Shown here: positions 25,020 to 33,822 of the stretch, one piece after another
Numbering within the stretch: the first letter of the stretch is position 1
Layout: each line of letters opens with the position of its first letter
Source of the DNA: Bog-756 sp963718405
GTDB taxonomy: Bacteria > Actinomycetota > Acidimicrobiia > Acidimicrobiales > RAAP-2
Assembly: GCA_963718405.1 (NCBI GenBank)
Contig: CAVQYZ010000001.1
Location: 806,001-870,000, forward strand
DNA length: 64,000 nucleotides
Reading direction: 5' to 3'
Notes under the pieces: model-generated
Told to the model about the DNA's origin: nothing
Seen by the model: the letters and a program-made list of their open reading frames with translations, nothing else
Databases searched by the model: none
Translations under genes and position numbers: made by a program

Positions 25020-25957
25020 TCACGAAGGACGCCCGAGCTCGGCCTCGATGGAGGCCAGTTGAGCGAGGCGCTTTTCCAGCGTGGGATGGGTCGAGAACAG
25101 GGTGGACAGGCTGACCCCGCTCTTGGCGATGGCCGGGGTGAAGTAGAAGGCGTTGAAGCTCTCGGCCGACCGGAGGTCGCGGGTGGGGATCCTCGACATC
25201 TCGCCGGTCACCTTGACCAGGGCCGATGCCAGGGCCGAGGGCCTTCCGGTCAGCAGGGCCCCGGACCGGTCGGCGGCCAGCTCCCGGTAGCGGGACAGGG
25301 CCATGGTCAACAAGAAGCTGATGGCGTAGACCACCACCGAGACGGCCAGTACCAACAGTTCGACCAGAGCGGCGTTGTCGTTCCCGCCCTGGTTGTTGCC
25401 TCGACCACCACCCCGAACCCGCCCATGAGGCCGGACCACAACATGATCCGGGTGATCATGCCTGCCACCATCCCCAAGAAGCTGGCAATCGTCATCACCG
25501 CCACGTCGCGGTGAGCCACGTGGGAGAGCTCGTGCGACAGCACCGCCTCGAGCTCGGCCTCGTCCAGGCGGCGCATGAGACCAGAGGTGGCGCACACCAC
25601 GGCGCTGTTGGGGCTCCGTCCGGTGGCGAAGGCATTGGGCACGTCGGTGTCGGCGATGGCCACCCGGGGCTTCTTCATGTCGGCCAGAGCGCACAGGCGA
25701 TCGATGACCCCGTGCAGCTGGGGGGCCTGTTCCGGCGTGACGATCTTGCCGTGCATGCCGAACAGGGCGATCTTGTCGGAGAACCAGTACTGGACGAACA
25801 GGATGATGGCGGCGAAGACCAGCACCACGATGTAGTCGACGCCGAAGGCGATCAGCAGCCCGATGACCGCGCCGTAGAGGAGCACCAGCAGCAAGCCGGT
25901 GGTGAACATCCGCAGGGTCAACCCGTGGTCTGAAGGGATGTTGCGTGCAGTACTCAT
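25020..25957 (-). CDS. htpX: Zinc metalloprotease HtpX, with one frameshift
   Basis: HtpX is a membrane-embedded M48 protease that degrades damaged membrane proteins. Two N-terminal membrane segments (TGLLLVLLYGAVIGLLIAFG and the next helix) precede VLSHELSHVAHRDV, which holds the HExxH zinc motif; the third ligand is in YRELAADRSGA. The frame breaks near 25408, where a run of G is one base short (FGG-GGRGNNQGG); downstream the family sequence resumes to the end. A homopolymer error is the simplest explanation. It is third in the psp operon. Confidence 0.9.
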
Positions 25958-25964
25958 GGGTGGC

Positions 25965-26246
25965 TCAGCGGTCGTCAGCCCCCGAGGTGTCCGCAAGCAG
26001 GCTCTTGGTCTCGGCCAGGGTGGCGTCGGGGAACGGGACCACCAGGTCGGAAGGGGCGAAGGTGTCGTCGGCCACGGGCTCCCCGAGCCGGCGGACCTCA
26101 GCGACCAGGGCGGCCAGGGCCGGGCCGAAGGCCTTCTCGTCGCCATGGTCCACGGCGTCGGCCACCTTGGAGTCCCACGCCTCGAGCTCCCCCCGGTCCC
26201 CGTCGGGGATGAGGAACTGCCCTTCCCCCAGTATCCGCACGATCAC
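25965..26246 (-). CDS. pspAA: PspAA-domain protein
   Basis: A 93-residue protein matching the PspAA partner of PspA: IVRILGEGQFLIPDGDRGEL, FGPALAALVAEVRRLGEPV and PSDLVVPFPDATLAE. The GTG start overlaps the pspA stop as GTGA, and its own stop lies 7 bp before htpX, so the three are translationally linked. Members of this family accompany PspA in actinobacteria and archaea; its biochemical role is unclear. Confidence 0.87.
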   Translation of the reverse strand: MIVRILGEGQFLIPDGDRGELEAWDSKVADAVDHGDEKAFGPALAALVAEVRRLGEPVADDTFAPSDLVVPFPDATLAETKSLLADTSGADDR

Positions 26247-26995
26247 GACGGTGTCCCCTCGCCGTCGGCCGATCCCAGGGCGGCCGGGGGCGGAGTACCG
26301 GTACCGACCTCGGCCTTGAGGGCGGCCAGTTCGGCGTCGACCGATGACTGGGTCGAGGCCTGGTCCAACTGGGTCTGGATGTCGTCCACCGGGTGGCTGA
26401 GATCGGTGAGGGCGCCCGAGGACAGGAGCTCGTCCATAGCCCCGGCCCGGGCCTGCATGCCGTCGATCTTGTCCTGGGCCCGCTGCATGGACATGCCGGC
26501 GTCGCTCATCGACTCCGAGATACCCGACACCGCCTCGCCGATCTTGGTCTGGGCCTCGGCCGCGGTGTAGGTGGCCTTCATGGTCTCCTTCTTCGTGCGG
26601 AAGGAGTCCACCTGGGTCTGGAGCTTCTGGGCCGTGGCGATCAGCTTCTGTTCCTGGCCCGAGACCTGGTCGTGCTGGGTCTTGAGGTCGGCCAGCTGGG
26701 GCTCGAGGGCGGCCCGCCGCGACAGGGCCTCCCGGGCCAGGTCCTCGTTGCCCTGGCTGAGGGCCGCCTTGGCCTGGGACTGGAGCTTGTCCGCACTGGT
26801 CTGCAGCTGCGAGGCCTGCAGTTCGATCCGCTTCTTGGCCGTGGTTACGTCGGCGACGCTCCGGCGGACCTTTTGGAGGCTCTCCAGCTGCTTCTGGTAC
26901 GAGAGGTCCAGGGACTCCCTCGGATCCTCGGCCTTGTCCAGCAATTTGTTGGTTTTGGCCTGGACAATTCCCGACAGGCGCTTCATCACGCTCAT
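26243..26995 (-). CDS. pspA: Phage shock protein PspA/IM30
   Basis: PspA binds stressed membranes and preserves the proton-motive force. The 250-residue product is almost entirely coiled coil with an N-terminal amphipathic stretch (SVMKRLSGIVQAKTNKLLDKA) and DPRESLDLSYQKQLE typical of the family. The C terminus adds a disordered Pro/Gly/Thr tail. It is the first gene of the leftward operon with pspAA, htpX and pspAB. No PspF-type regulator is present, as expected for an actinobacterium. Confidence 0.93.
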   Translation of the reverse strand: MSVMKRLSGIVQAKTNKLLDKAEDPRESLDLSYQKQLESLQKVRRSVADVTTAKKRIELQASQLQTSADKLQSQAKAALSQGNEDLAREALSRRAALEPQLADLKTQHDQVSGQEQKLIATAQKLQTQVDSFRTKKETMKATYTAAEAQTKIGEAVSGISESMSDAGMSMQRAQDKIDGMQARAGAMDELLSSGALTDLSHPVDDIQTQLDQASTQSSVDAELAALKAEVGTGTPPPAALGSADGEGTPS

Positions 26996-27063
26996 TCTGG
27001 TGAATCCTTCCTCGAACTCGGCAATTGGAGCTTAGGGCCTCACCGCCCGGTAGCGTGTGCGCC

Positions 27064-28038
27064 GTGCCTGAGTCACGCTGCCTCCTGACTGTCCATGCCC
27101 ATCCTGACGACGAATCGTCCAAGGGCGCGGGCACCGTGGCCCTGTACCACGCCCAGGGGGTCCAGACGGTCCTGGTGTGCTGCACCGGGGGCGAGGAGGG
27201 TGAGGTCCTCAACCCGGCCCTGGACACCCCCGAGACCCACGCCCGGATGGCCGACCTGCGCCGGGAGGAACTGGCCGAGGCCGCCGCCATCATCGGCTAC
27301 GACGAGGTCGTCATGCTGGGCTACCGCGATTCGGGCATGGCCGGTTCCGAGGCCAACGCCAATCCCGAAAGCTTCGCCCAGGCTCCCTTCGACGAGGCGG
27401 TCGGGCGGCTGGTGACGGTGGTCCGGCGGACCCGGCCCCAGGTCATGGTGGTCTACGGCGATGACCAGTCCGGCTATCCCCATCCGGACCACATCCGGGC
27501 CCACGAGATCGGGGTGGCAGCCTTTTCGGCCGCCGGCGATGCCGGGCAGTTCCCCGAGGCCGGCCAGGTATGGCAGCCGAGCAAGCTCTACTACACGTCG
27601 TTCTCGGTGGCCCGCTTCCAGGAGGTCCACGCCAAGTTCGAGGAGTTGGGACTGGAGTCGCCCTTCGATGACGAATGGCGTAAGCGGTGGAAGGACCGGC
27701 CGGCCGACATCATCACCACGTCCATCGACATCTCCGGGTTCGCCGATGTCCGGCGGGAGGCCCTCCTGGCGCACGCCACCCAGGTCGATCCCAAGTCCCC
27801 GTTCTGGTTCGGCCTGCCTCCCGAGGTCATGGCCACCATCCACCCCTACGACGACTACCGGTTGGCCCGGACCGTGCCCCCGGGCCTGGGCGGTGGGGAG
27901 CCGAGGGCTGACGGGTCGCCGGGCTCCGGCCTCGGGACCGAGACGGATCTCTTCGCCGGCATCCCCGGACTGGCCGAGCGCCGGATAGGTTCACGGCAAT
28001 CAGCGCCGGATAGGTTCACGGCGGCCAGCGCCGGATAG
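27064..28038 (+). CDS. mca: Mycothiol S-conjugate amidase
   Basis: Mca cleaves mycothiol adducts of toxic electrophiles into mercapturic acids and glucosaminyl-inositol. The zinc site motif VHAHPDDESSKGA, GGEEGEVLNPALD and the distal HPDH (SGYPHPDHIRAHE) are all present. I chose the second GTG (27064), giving a start like known Mca proteins. The C terminus runs into a 25-bp tandem repeat, so its last 20 residues are repeat-encoded. It is transcribed divergently from pspA with 68 bp between starts. Confidence 0.92.
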   Translation: MPESRCLLTVHAHPDDESSKGAGTVALYHAQGVQTVLVCCTGGEEGEVLNPALDTPETHARMADLRREELAEAAAIIGYDEVVMLGYRDSGMAGSEANANPESFAQAPFDEAVGRLVTVVRRTRPQVMVVYGDDQSGYPHPDHIRAHEIGVAAFSAAGDAGQFPEAGQVWQPSKLYYTSFSVARFQEVHAKFEELGLESPFDDEWRKRWKDRPADIITTSIDISGFADVRREALLAHATQVDPKSPFWFGLPPEVMATIHPYDDYRLARTVPPGLGGGEPRADGSPGSGLGTETDLFAGIPGLAERRIGSRQSAPDRFTAASAG

Positions 28039-28063
28039 GTTCACGGCGCCCAGCGCCGGATAG
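27977..28063 (+). repeat. 25-bp tandem repeat at the mca 3' end
   Basis: Three full 25-bp units beginning AGCGCCGGATAGGTTCACGG at 27977, 28002 and 28027, plus a partial fourth at 28052. Because 25 is not a multiple of three, gain or loss of a unit would change the C-terminal end of mca. The tract ends 15 bp before the next gene. Confidence 0.92.
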
Positions 28064-28077
28064 GGAGGTGGGAAGGC

Positions 28078-28464
28078 ATGGCCAAGTGGTTGACCCAACC
28101 GTGGTTCGACGAGACCCGGGCCATGCTCGCTGACCAACCCCTGGCACCCGGACTGACCGCGGTACTTCAGTTCGATGTGACCGGAGGGCCCGAAGGCGAG
28201 GTCACCTACCACTGGGCGCTCGAAGATGGCCGCCTGGCATCGGGCGCCGAGGGCACCGCCGATGCCCCGGACGTCACCCTGACCATGGGGTGGGACGACG
28301 CCACCGCGGTCCAGCGGGGCGACCTCGACCCCAATGTGGCCTTCATGCAGGGACGAATGAAGGTGGCCGGTTCGATGGCCGTCATGTTGGACCTGCTGGC
28401 GAAGGTCAACTCCCCCGAGCATCAGGATCTACGACGGCGGATCGCCGCCGCTACCTCATTCTGA
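28078..28464 (+). CDS. SCP2 sterol-transfer domain protein
   Basis: A 128-residue single-domain SCP2-like protein. Fold features are LTAVLQFDVTGGPEGEVTYH, DVTLTMGWDDATAVQRGDLD and FMQGRMKVAGSMAVMLDLL, which form the lipid-binding pocket. Such proteins bind acyl or sterol lipids in the cytosol. The ATG at 28078 follows a GGGAGGTGGGAAGG site. The 3' end overlaps the convergent gene at 28451 by 14 bp. Confidence 0.87.
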   Translation: MAKWLTQPWFDETRAMLADQPLAPGLTAVLQFDVTGGPEGEVTYHWALEDGRLASGAEGTADAPDVTLTMGWDDATAVQRGDLDPNVAFMQGRMKVAGSMAVMLDLLAKVNSPEHQDLRRRIAAATSF

Positions 28465-29278
28465 GCAGATCGGTCCTTCCGGAGCCGGCCCCGATGGCGC
28501 CGGATCCGTAGCCACCCAGGTAAGGCAGGTGGATGGTGCCGGCGCTCTGCAACAGGATCACGGTCACCGCGGCGCAGAGGAAGACGATCAGGGCCACCAC
28601 CAGGAACGGCTGTACCTCGGCCCAGGTGATGCGCCGCTGTTGGGGCCGTGGCTCCCTGCGCCGCTCGGCGTCCTGACCCCACCGGACGACCCGGGTGACC
28701 GAGGAGGCCCCGTCCGGGCCCTGGTAGCGGAGGGCGAAGGCCGTGACCAGGCGGGAGATCTCCCGCACGTCGCCGCCGGGGATCAGGAACCGGTAGGTCT
28801 GGGTGGGGGTCTGGATGCCGATGAGGGCGCCGCTCTCCTGGCCGTCCGCCGGGCGATTGGTGGCGGCCGAATCGGTGACCGAGCTGGCCGGCACGGGGGA
28901 CGGGCCCCGGCGGTTGAGCTCGGGGTCGACCCACCACTCGGGGATGACACCACCGCTCCACGGCTCGACCACGTGGGACAGCACCGATGACCAGGGGAGC
29001 ACCCGGGGTCGCTCGCCCCGGGCGCTGACCACCCCGATCCCGCCCTCGGCGAACGTCACCGAGTCGATGGGAACGGCGTCGGTGTCATCGGCGTCCAGGA
29101 GGAGCAGATCCTCCAGACGGAACTGGTCGGGCGGCGTGCCTGACGGAGCGGTGCTCCCGTTGGAGCCGGGGCCCGGGCCGGGGGGCGTCCCGGCGGACCC
29201 GGCGGCCCGGCGCGACCCCGCTGACCCGGCATCGGTCCCGCTGACCTGTCCTCGACCGGTTGCGGATCCACCTATCAC
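28451..29278 (-). CDS. Hypothetical single-pass membrane protein
   Basis: A 275-residue protein. An N-terminal disordered Gly/Ser/Pro region (about 1-50) precedes a soluble part with PH-like strand patterns (GIGVVSARGERPRVLPWSSV ... GALIGIQTPTQTYRFLIPG), and a single membrane helix near residues 225-247 (FLVVALIVFLCAAVTVILL). No enzyme motif is visible. It may be a membrane-anchored sensor or scaffold; the family is not recognised. Confidence 0.7.
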   Translation of the reverse strand: MIGGSATGRGQVSGTDAGSAGSRRAAGSAGTPPGPGPGSNGSTAPSGTPPDQFRLEDLLLLDADDTDAVPIDSVTFAEGGIGVVSARGERPRVLPWSSVLSHVVEPWSGGVIPEWWVDPELNRRGPSPVPASSVTDSAATNRPADGQESGALIGIQTPTQTYRFLIPGGDVREISRLVTAFALRYQGPDGASSVTRVVRWGQDAERRREPRPQQRRITWAEVQPFLVVALIVFLCAAVTVILLQSAGTIHLPYLGGYGSGAIGAGSGRTDLLRMR

Positions 29279-29397
29279 AGGTCTGTCAGGCTACCGGCGC
29301 CGCACCCGGACCTGGGGATCAAGCTAATTCCACACCGGCTCGACCCGACCGCACCCCGGTCCGGCGGCCCGACCACATCGGCCCAGGAGGCAGGAGG

Positions 29398-30243
29398 TCA
29401 GCGCTCCCGCATGGCGTCGCGGAGCGGTCGGTAACCGATCAGGGTGACACCGGCGTCGGCCACCACCTGGCCGAGACCACGAAACGCCACCAGCAGCTCG
29501 TGGTCGCTGACCCGGTCCCGCCAGTCGGTGCAGATGGCCCGCAACTCGGGGGTATCGACGGCCGGGCGGAGGGCCAGCTCGGTGACGCCGGGTTGCAGGC
29601 CGTGGATGAGTTCGAGGAAGGCCTGGCGGATGTCCGGTGGTTCCGCGCCGGCGCCCAGGGTGGCGAAACGGTCGGCGTAGAGGACGCCTTCGTCGGCGGC
29701 CAGTTGGCGGACCGGAAAGCCCACGTTGGGCTCGTCCTCGGCACTGAGGAGCCGGAGGGGCAGCCCGAAGTCGACGGCCAGCTCGAGGTAGATGTCGAAG
29801 AACTCCGGGCGGAGCAGGAGGGCATCGAGGTGGGCGTCCAGGTGGCTGATGTCGAAGCCCCACAGGACAGCCCGCTCGATCTGGGCCCGGCACTCCCGGC
29901 GGACCTCGTCGAGGTCGGCGTGATCCCAGACGTCGGTGACGGTCCGGGGAAAGCCCCCGTCGCCGTCGAGGAGCGATGGGGCCTGGGTGATCGGCCCCCA
30001 CCGGTAGAGGTCGTGCTCGGCGTTGAGGGTGAGCCGCACGCCCACGTCGTCGCCCCGGAACCGAGACGCCGACTCCCGCGCCCAAGGGGCGGGGACGATC
30101 AGTGAGGCACTGGTGCCGATGCCGTTGCGGAGCGCCTCATAGACGCCCACGGTGGCGGCGTGGCACAGACCGAGATCGGCACAGTTGAGGATGAGCAGCT
30201 TGGCGTCGGAGGGGTAGTTGAGGCGCTCGGCGACCGTCGGCAT
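29398..30243 (-). CDS. YdjC/ChbG-like carbohydrate deacetylase
   Basis: A 281-residue enzyme of the YdjC family, which removes acetyl groups from N-acetyl sugars. Metal-site motifs are LILNCADLGLCHAATVGVYE and the His-Asp-His triad in SHLDAHLDALLLRPE; GVRLTLNAEHDLYRWG matches the conserved first strand region. The normal family motif NADDFG is NCADLG here. It probably acts on a cell-wall or storage-glycan fragment; the substrate is unknown. Its start lies inside the end of the upstream repeat ORF. Confidence 0.82.
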   Translation of the reverse strand: MPTVAERLNYPSDAKLLILNCADLGLCHAATVGVYEALRNGIGTSASLIVPAPWARESASRFRGDDVGVRLTLNAEHDLYRWGPITQAPSLLDGDGGFPRTVTDVWDHADLDEVRRECRAQIERAVLWGFDISHLDAHLDALLLRPEFFDIYLELAVDFGLPLRLLSAEDEPNVGFPVRQLAADEGVLYADRFATLGAGAEPPDIRQAFLELIHGLQPGVTELALRPAVDTPELRAICTDWRDRVSDHELLVAFRGLGQVVADAGVTLIGYRPLRDAMRER

Positions 30244-30715
30244 CCACTTGACCGTAGTGCCGTCGGCTCTCAGGCGGCGCGACCGGCCCGCCCGCGGCCC
30301 CGCTCCTGCCGGTCGTCCCGAGGATCATCCCCACCGCCGTCCAACCGCTCGTCCAACGCTCGCCCAGCCGGTCACCCAACCGGCCCAGCCGGTCACCCAA
30401 CCGCTCGCCCAGCCGGTCACCCAACCGCTCGCCCAGCCGGTCACCCAACCGCTCGCCCAGCCGGTCACCCAACCGCTCGCCCAGCCGGTCACCCAACCGC
30501 TCGCCCGGCCGGTGGTCCCTGCGATCCTCCCGCTCGCCCCTGGGAGCCTCCCCGAGCAGGGCCCGGGCCGCCGCCACCCCCTGACGGCCGATCCGCCGGG
30601 TGTCGTCGTCCAGCTGCCAGTCGGCCGGAGGACGGGGGGCCTCCTCTTCGGGCGGGCAGCTGAGCGGTAGCTGGGGCTGGATCATCGGAGATCGACGACG
30701 GCGGTCGGATGTCAT
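30137..30715 (-). CDS. Hypothetical protein with an eight-residue repeat
   Basis: The first 70 residues (MTSDRRRRSPMIQPQLPLS, DWQLDDDTRRIGRQGVAAA) look like an ordinary small protein. They are followed by a repeat of GERLGDRL, six or more copies, encoded by the 24-bp tandem array at 30357-30508. The remaining tail overlaps the ydjC-like gene by 107 bp and is probably not native. The repeat would form a charged amphipathic helix. The function is unknown, and the array may have disturbed the original 3' end. Confidence 0.5.
   Translation of the reverse strand: MTSDRRRRSPMIQPQLPLSCPPEEEAPRPPADWQLDDDTRRIGRQGVAAARALLGEAPRGEREDRRDHRPGERLGDRLGERLGDRLGERLGDRLGERLGDRLGERLGDRLGRLGDRLGERWTSGWTAVGMILGTTGRSGAAGGPVAPPESRRHYGQVDADGRRAPQLPLRRQAAHPQLCRSRSVPRRHRGRL
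30357..30508. repeat. 24-bp tandem repeat array
   Basis: Six copies of the unit CGCTCGCCCAGCCGGTCACC plus CAAC, starting at 30357, 30381 (21-bp version), 30402, 30426, 30450 and 30474, with a partial seventh. Copies 3-6 are identical. There are no variable spacers, so it is not a CRISPR. Confidence 0.95.
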
Positions 30716-30751
30716 GGGTGCAGCATGACTGGAGGGTGTATTACGGGTGCC

Positions 30752-31777
30752 ATGGCTGAGGAGAAGACAGGTGTGAAGTCCGGGGCCCGGTACGGGATCA
30801 CGGTGCCGTTCGACGGGGTGACTTTGGAGGATCACCGCAGGTGGTACGCGCAATTGGTCGATCTCGGCTACACCGATGTGTGGTCGGCGGAGACCGATGG
30901 GGTGGACGGGTTCACCCCACTGGCCCTGGCCTCGGCGTGGTCGCCCTCCCTCCAGCTGGGCGTGGCCATCATCCCGGCCTACACCCGGGGCCCAGCCCTG
31001 CTGGCCCAGAGCGTGGCCGGCCTGGCCGAGGCGGCTCCGGGGAGGTTCACTCTGGGCCTCGGAACATCCTCCGACGTCATCGTGAGCCGGTGGAACGGCA
31101 TGGAGTTCGCCGAGCCCTACAAGCGGGTCCGGGATACCATCCGCTTCCTACGGTCGGCGTTGGCCGGGGAGAAGGTGGATCACCAGTACGAGACGTTCTC
31201 CGTGCGGGGCTTCCGGCTGGCCCGACCGGTCGAGCACCCGCCACCGATCTTCCTGGCCGCCCTCCGCCCCGGCATGCTGAGGCTGGCCGGCCGCGAGGCG
31301 GACGGGGTCATCCTCAACTGGCTGTCGGCTGAGGACGTGGCCACCGTAAAGCCCGAGGTCGGCAGCGGCGTCCCGGTGGCTGCCCGGATCTTCGTCTGTC
31401 CCACCGAGGACGCCGACATGGCCCGAGCCGTGGGCCGGAGGATGATCGCCGCCTATCTCAATGTGGGGGTCTACGCCGCCTTCCACCGGTGGCTGGGTCG
31501 GGGGGCCGAGCTCGAGCCCATGTGGGCGGCCTGGCAGGCCGGGGACCGCAAGGGCGCCCTGGCGGCCATCCCGGACGAGGTGGTGGACGCCCTGGTCGTC
31601 CACGGGTCCTACGACCAGTGCCGGGCCCACGTCGGCCGGTACGTCGCCCGTGGGGTCGACATTCCGGTGATGGCGGTGATCCCCCTGGGTGAGCCCCTCG
31701 ATGCCGTCATCAAGGGGCTGGCTCCCCCCTGGGCCGGGGCTGAACCTGACGGCGGGCTGAACCTGACGGCGGGCTGA
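30752..31777 (+). CDS. LLM-class F420-dependent oxidoreductase
   Basis: A luciferase-like TIM barrel of about 340 residues, expected to use F420 or FMN. Family features are GYTDVWSAETDGVDGFTPLA, LGVAIIPAYTRGPALLAQS, GRFTLGLGTSSDVIVSRWNG and PPIFLAALRPGMLRLAGREADG. The ATG at 30752 is preferred to one at 30725. The final 15 residues are encoded by a tandem repeat (GAEPDGGLNLTAG). Substrate unknown. Two more LLM genes lie at 32587 and at the right edge. Confidence 0.88.
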   Translation: MAEEKTGVKSGARYGITVPFDGVTLEDHRRWYAQLVDLGYTDVWSAETDGVDGFTPLALASAWSPSLQLGVAIIPAYTRGPALLAQSVAGLAEAAPGRFTLGLGTSSDVIVSRWNGMEFAEPYKRVRDTIRFLRSALAGEKVDHQYETFSVRGFRLARPVEHPPPIFLAALRPGMLRLAGREADGVILNWLSAEDVATVKPEVGSGVPVAARIFVCPTEDADMARAVGRRMIAAYLNVGVYAAFHRWLGRGAELEPMWAAWQAGDRKGALAAIPDEVVDALVVHGSYDQCRAHVGRYVARGVDIPVMAVIPLGEPLDAVIKGLAPPWAGAEPDGGLNLTAG

Positions 31778-31787
31778 ACCTGGCTGG
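31737..31787 (+). repeat. 17-bp tandem repeat
   Basis: Three units of GGGCTGAACCTGACGGC, the third diverged at its end, cover the last codons of the LLM gene and the start of the gap before purE. The 17-bp unit would shift the reading frame if copy number changed. Confidence 0.9.
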
Positions 31788-31930
31788 GGCTGCGGTCCTG
31801 AGCGGGCCGTACCGGCGAATGGGGTGCCGGGCCCACGGATCCGGCCGGCCTACCGATCGGTTCCGGGTGGAGCGGCCGGCTCCGCCCTCAGCGACCGGCG
31901 TTACCCTCAGCGACCGGCGTCGCCGGAGTG

Positions 31931-32426
31931 TCAGCTCTGGCTGTAGCGGGCCACGATCTCGGCGTCCTGGTCCCGGACCTGGTCGGCGAGGTCCTGGCCG
32001 AAGCGTTCCAGCTCGGTGGCGATCCGGGGGTCGGACAGGGCCAGGATCCTGACGGCCAGCAGAGCGGCGTTGCGGGCCCCGTTGACGGCCACGGTGGCCA
32101 CCGGGATGCCCTCGGGCATCTGCACCATGGCCAGGAGCGAGTCCAGTCCGCCCAGGTTGGCCAGGGCCACCGGCACCCCGATCACCGGCAGGGGAGTGGC
32201 GGCGGCCGCCACCCCGGCCAGGTTGGCGGCGCCCCCGGCGGCGGCGATGATCACCTCGATGCCGGCGGCCGACGCGCCGCGGGCGAAGGCGATGGTGTCG
32301 TCCGGCGTGCGATGGGCCGAGAGGACCCGCACCTCGACGGGGATGGAGAACGATCGGAGGGTCTGGACGGCATCGTCCATGATCGATGCGTCGGACGCTG
32401 CTTCCCATGATGATGGCGACTGACAT
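31931..32426 (-). CDS. purE: N5-carboxyaminoimidazole ribonucleotide mutase, with one frameshift
   Basis: PurE converts N5-CAIR to CAIR in purine synthesis. The beginning MSVAIIMGS is in one frame; from SDASIMDDAVQTLRSFSIPV on the family sequence is in another, so one base is extra near 32398. Motifs VRVLSAHRTPD and ATPLPVIGVPVA are intact. In the glycine loop the usual GGAAHLPG reads GGAANLAG, replacing a conserved His with Asn. No purK is adjacent. Confidence 0.85.
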
Positions 32427-32586
32427 AGGGGCATTCTGCCCGAACTGATGGCGTCGGTCACTTCCGCTGTACCGGGGCCGTTCCGGCAGAAATTCGAATC
32501 GGCCGGTACGGTGGGTCGGTCCCGTCGACAGGCCTGACGGTCAAGGTTGTGGAAGCGGCCGGAAACGGCCAGAGAAGGAGTACATC

Positions 32587-33489
32587 GTGCGCATCGGCGT
32601 AATGTTCGACACCGAGAAGCCCTTTGACAATGTCGTAGAGCAGGTCCAGGGCCTCCACCGGGCCGGGATCGAGACGGCGTGGGCCTCCCAGATCTTCGCC
32701 TACGACGCGCTGACCGCACTGGCCGCGGTGGGACGGGAGGTACCCGATATCGGGCTCGGCACCGCAGTGGTGCCCACCTACCCGCGCCATCCGGTGATGT
32801 TGGCCGCCCAGGCCTTGACCGTGCAGGCCGCCACCGGCGGCCGTCTGACCTTGGGCATCGGGCTCTCGCACCAGATGGTGATCGAGAACGTCTTCGGTAT
32901 GTCGTTTGAGAAGCCGGCCCGCCACATGAAGGAGTACCTGGCGATCCTGGTGCCGCTGCTCGAAGGCGAGCAGGTGTCCTTCGCCGGCGAGACCGTCAGG
33001 GCGTCGACCTTCGGACCGCTACAGATCTCCACGCCGGCCCCACCGGTGCTGGTGGCGGCCTTGGGCACGGTGATGCTGCAGATCGCCGGACGGATGGCGG
33101 CCGGCACCATCACCTGGATGACGGGGCCTACGACCATCGAGTCCCATGTGATCCCCACCATCCGGGAGGCGGCGGCCGAAGCGGGTCGGCCGGTCCCTCG
33201 GGTCGGTGTCGGTCTGCCGGTGTGCGTCACCTCCGACATCGATGCGGCCCGGGAGAAAGCCGCAGAGGTGTTCTCGATCTACGGCCACCTGCCTTCGTAC
33301 CGGGCCATGCTCGACCGTGAAGGTGCGGCCGGCCCAGCCGATGTGGCCATCGTCGGTTCGGAGTCGTCCGTCACCGAGCAGATCGGCCACCTGGCCGATA
33401 TCGGGGTCACCGATTTCTGTGGTGCTCCGTTCGGGAACGCCGGCCAGATCGAGACCACCATCGGCGTGCTGGCCACCCTGGTCTCCTGA
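32587..33489 (+). CDS. LLM-class F420-dependent oxidoreductase
   Basis: A 300-residue luciferase-like oxidoreductase. Visible are RIGVMFDTEKPFDNVVEQVQ, GLGTAVVPTYPRHPVMLAAQ, GRLTLGIGLSHQMVIENVFG and the C-terminal IGVTDFCGAPFG. The GTG start at 32587 has GAGAAGGAG upstream. It resembles the F420-using actinobacterial LLM subfamily more than FMN-using bacterial luciferases, but the cofactor is inferred. It is apparently a single gene. Confidence 0.9.
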   Translation: MRIGVMFDTEKPFDNVVEQVQGLHRAGIETAWASQIFAYDALTALAAVGREVPDIGLGTAVVPTYPRHPVMLAAQALTVQAATGGRLTLGIGLSHQMVIENVFGMSFEKPARHMKEYLAILVPLLEGEQVSFAGETVRASTFGPLQISTPAPPVLVAALGTVMLQIAGRMAAGTITWMTGPTTIESHVIPTIREAAAEAGRPVPRVGVGLPVCVTSDIDAAREKAAEVFSIYGHLPSYRAMLDREGAAGPADVAIVGSESSVTEQIGHLADIGVTDFCGAPFGNAGQIETTIGVLATLVS

Positions 33490-33546
33490 GGAGACCCGTC
33501 ATCCGGTCCCTCGTTGCTGGAGCGGATCACGTTGTCGGCGGAACGG

Positions 33547-33702
33547 TCAGCCCGCCTTGCGCTCTTCGACGATCGGGTACAGCCTGAACAGCGGGAAGGC
33601 GGCCTCGGAGTCGTGCGGCACGAAGTGCGACCCGGTCTTGACATCGAACTTCATTCGGTCATTCCGTGAACAGATGCTGCAGGTCACGGGGTCGTGGTCC
33701 AT
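33547..33702 (-). CDS. Small zinc-ribbon-like protein, 51 residues
   Basis: A short reading frame with an ATG at 33702 behind AGGGAGACACC, a good ribosome-binding site. The product begins MDHDPVTCSICSRNDRMKFD, with a single CxxC pair, and ends FRLYPIVEERKAG. The codon pattern and site look real. With only two Cys (and His nearby) metal binding would need a partner or dimer. Function unknown. Confidence 0.6.
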   Translation of the reverse strand: MDHDPVTCSICSRNDRMKFDVKTGSHFVPHDSEAAFPLFRLYPIVEERKAG

Positions 33703-33822
33703 GGTGTCTCCCTGATGCGATCAACGCCCCTCTCACCATTCATCGGCACAATTGCCCGAACCCTTGACTACGACGGGGGTCGTTCAGGACACACCTGGGA
33801 GCCAGCGTGCGGGAATCGGCGG

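Noticed and set aside
30357..30508. CRISPR array
   Set aside because: The units are adjacent and identical with no variable spacers, so this is a plain tandem repeat; no cas genes are present. The Cas4-like nuclease at 36 kb is not linked.
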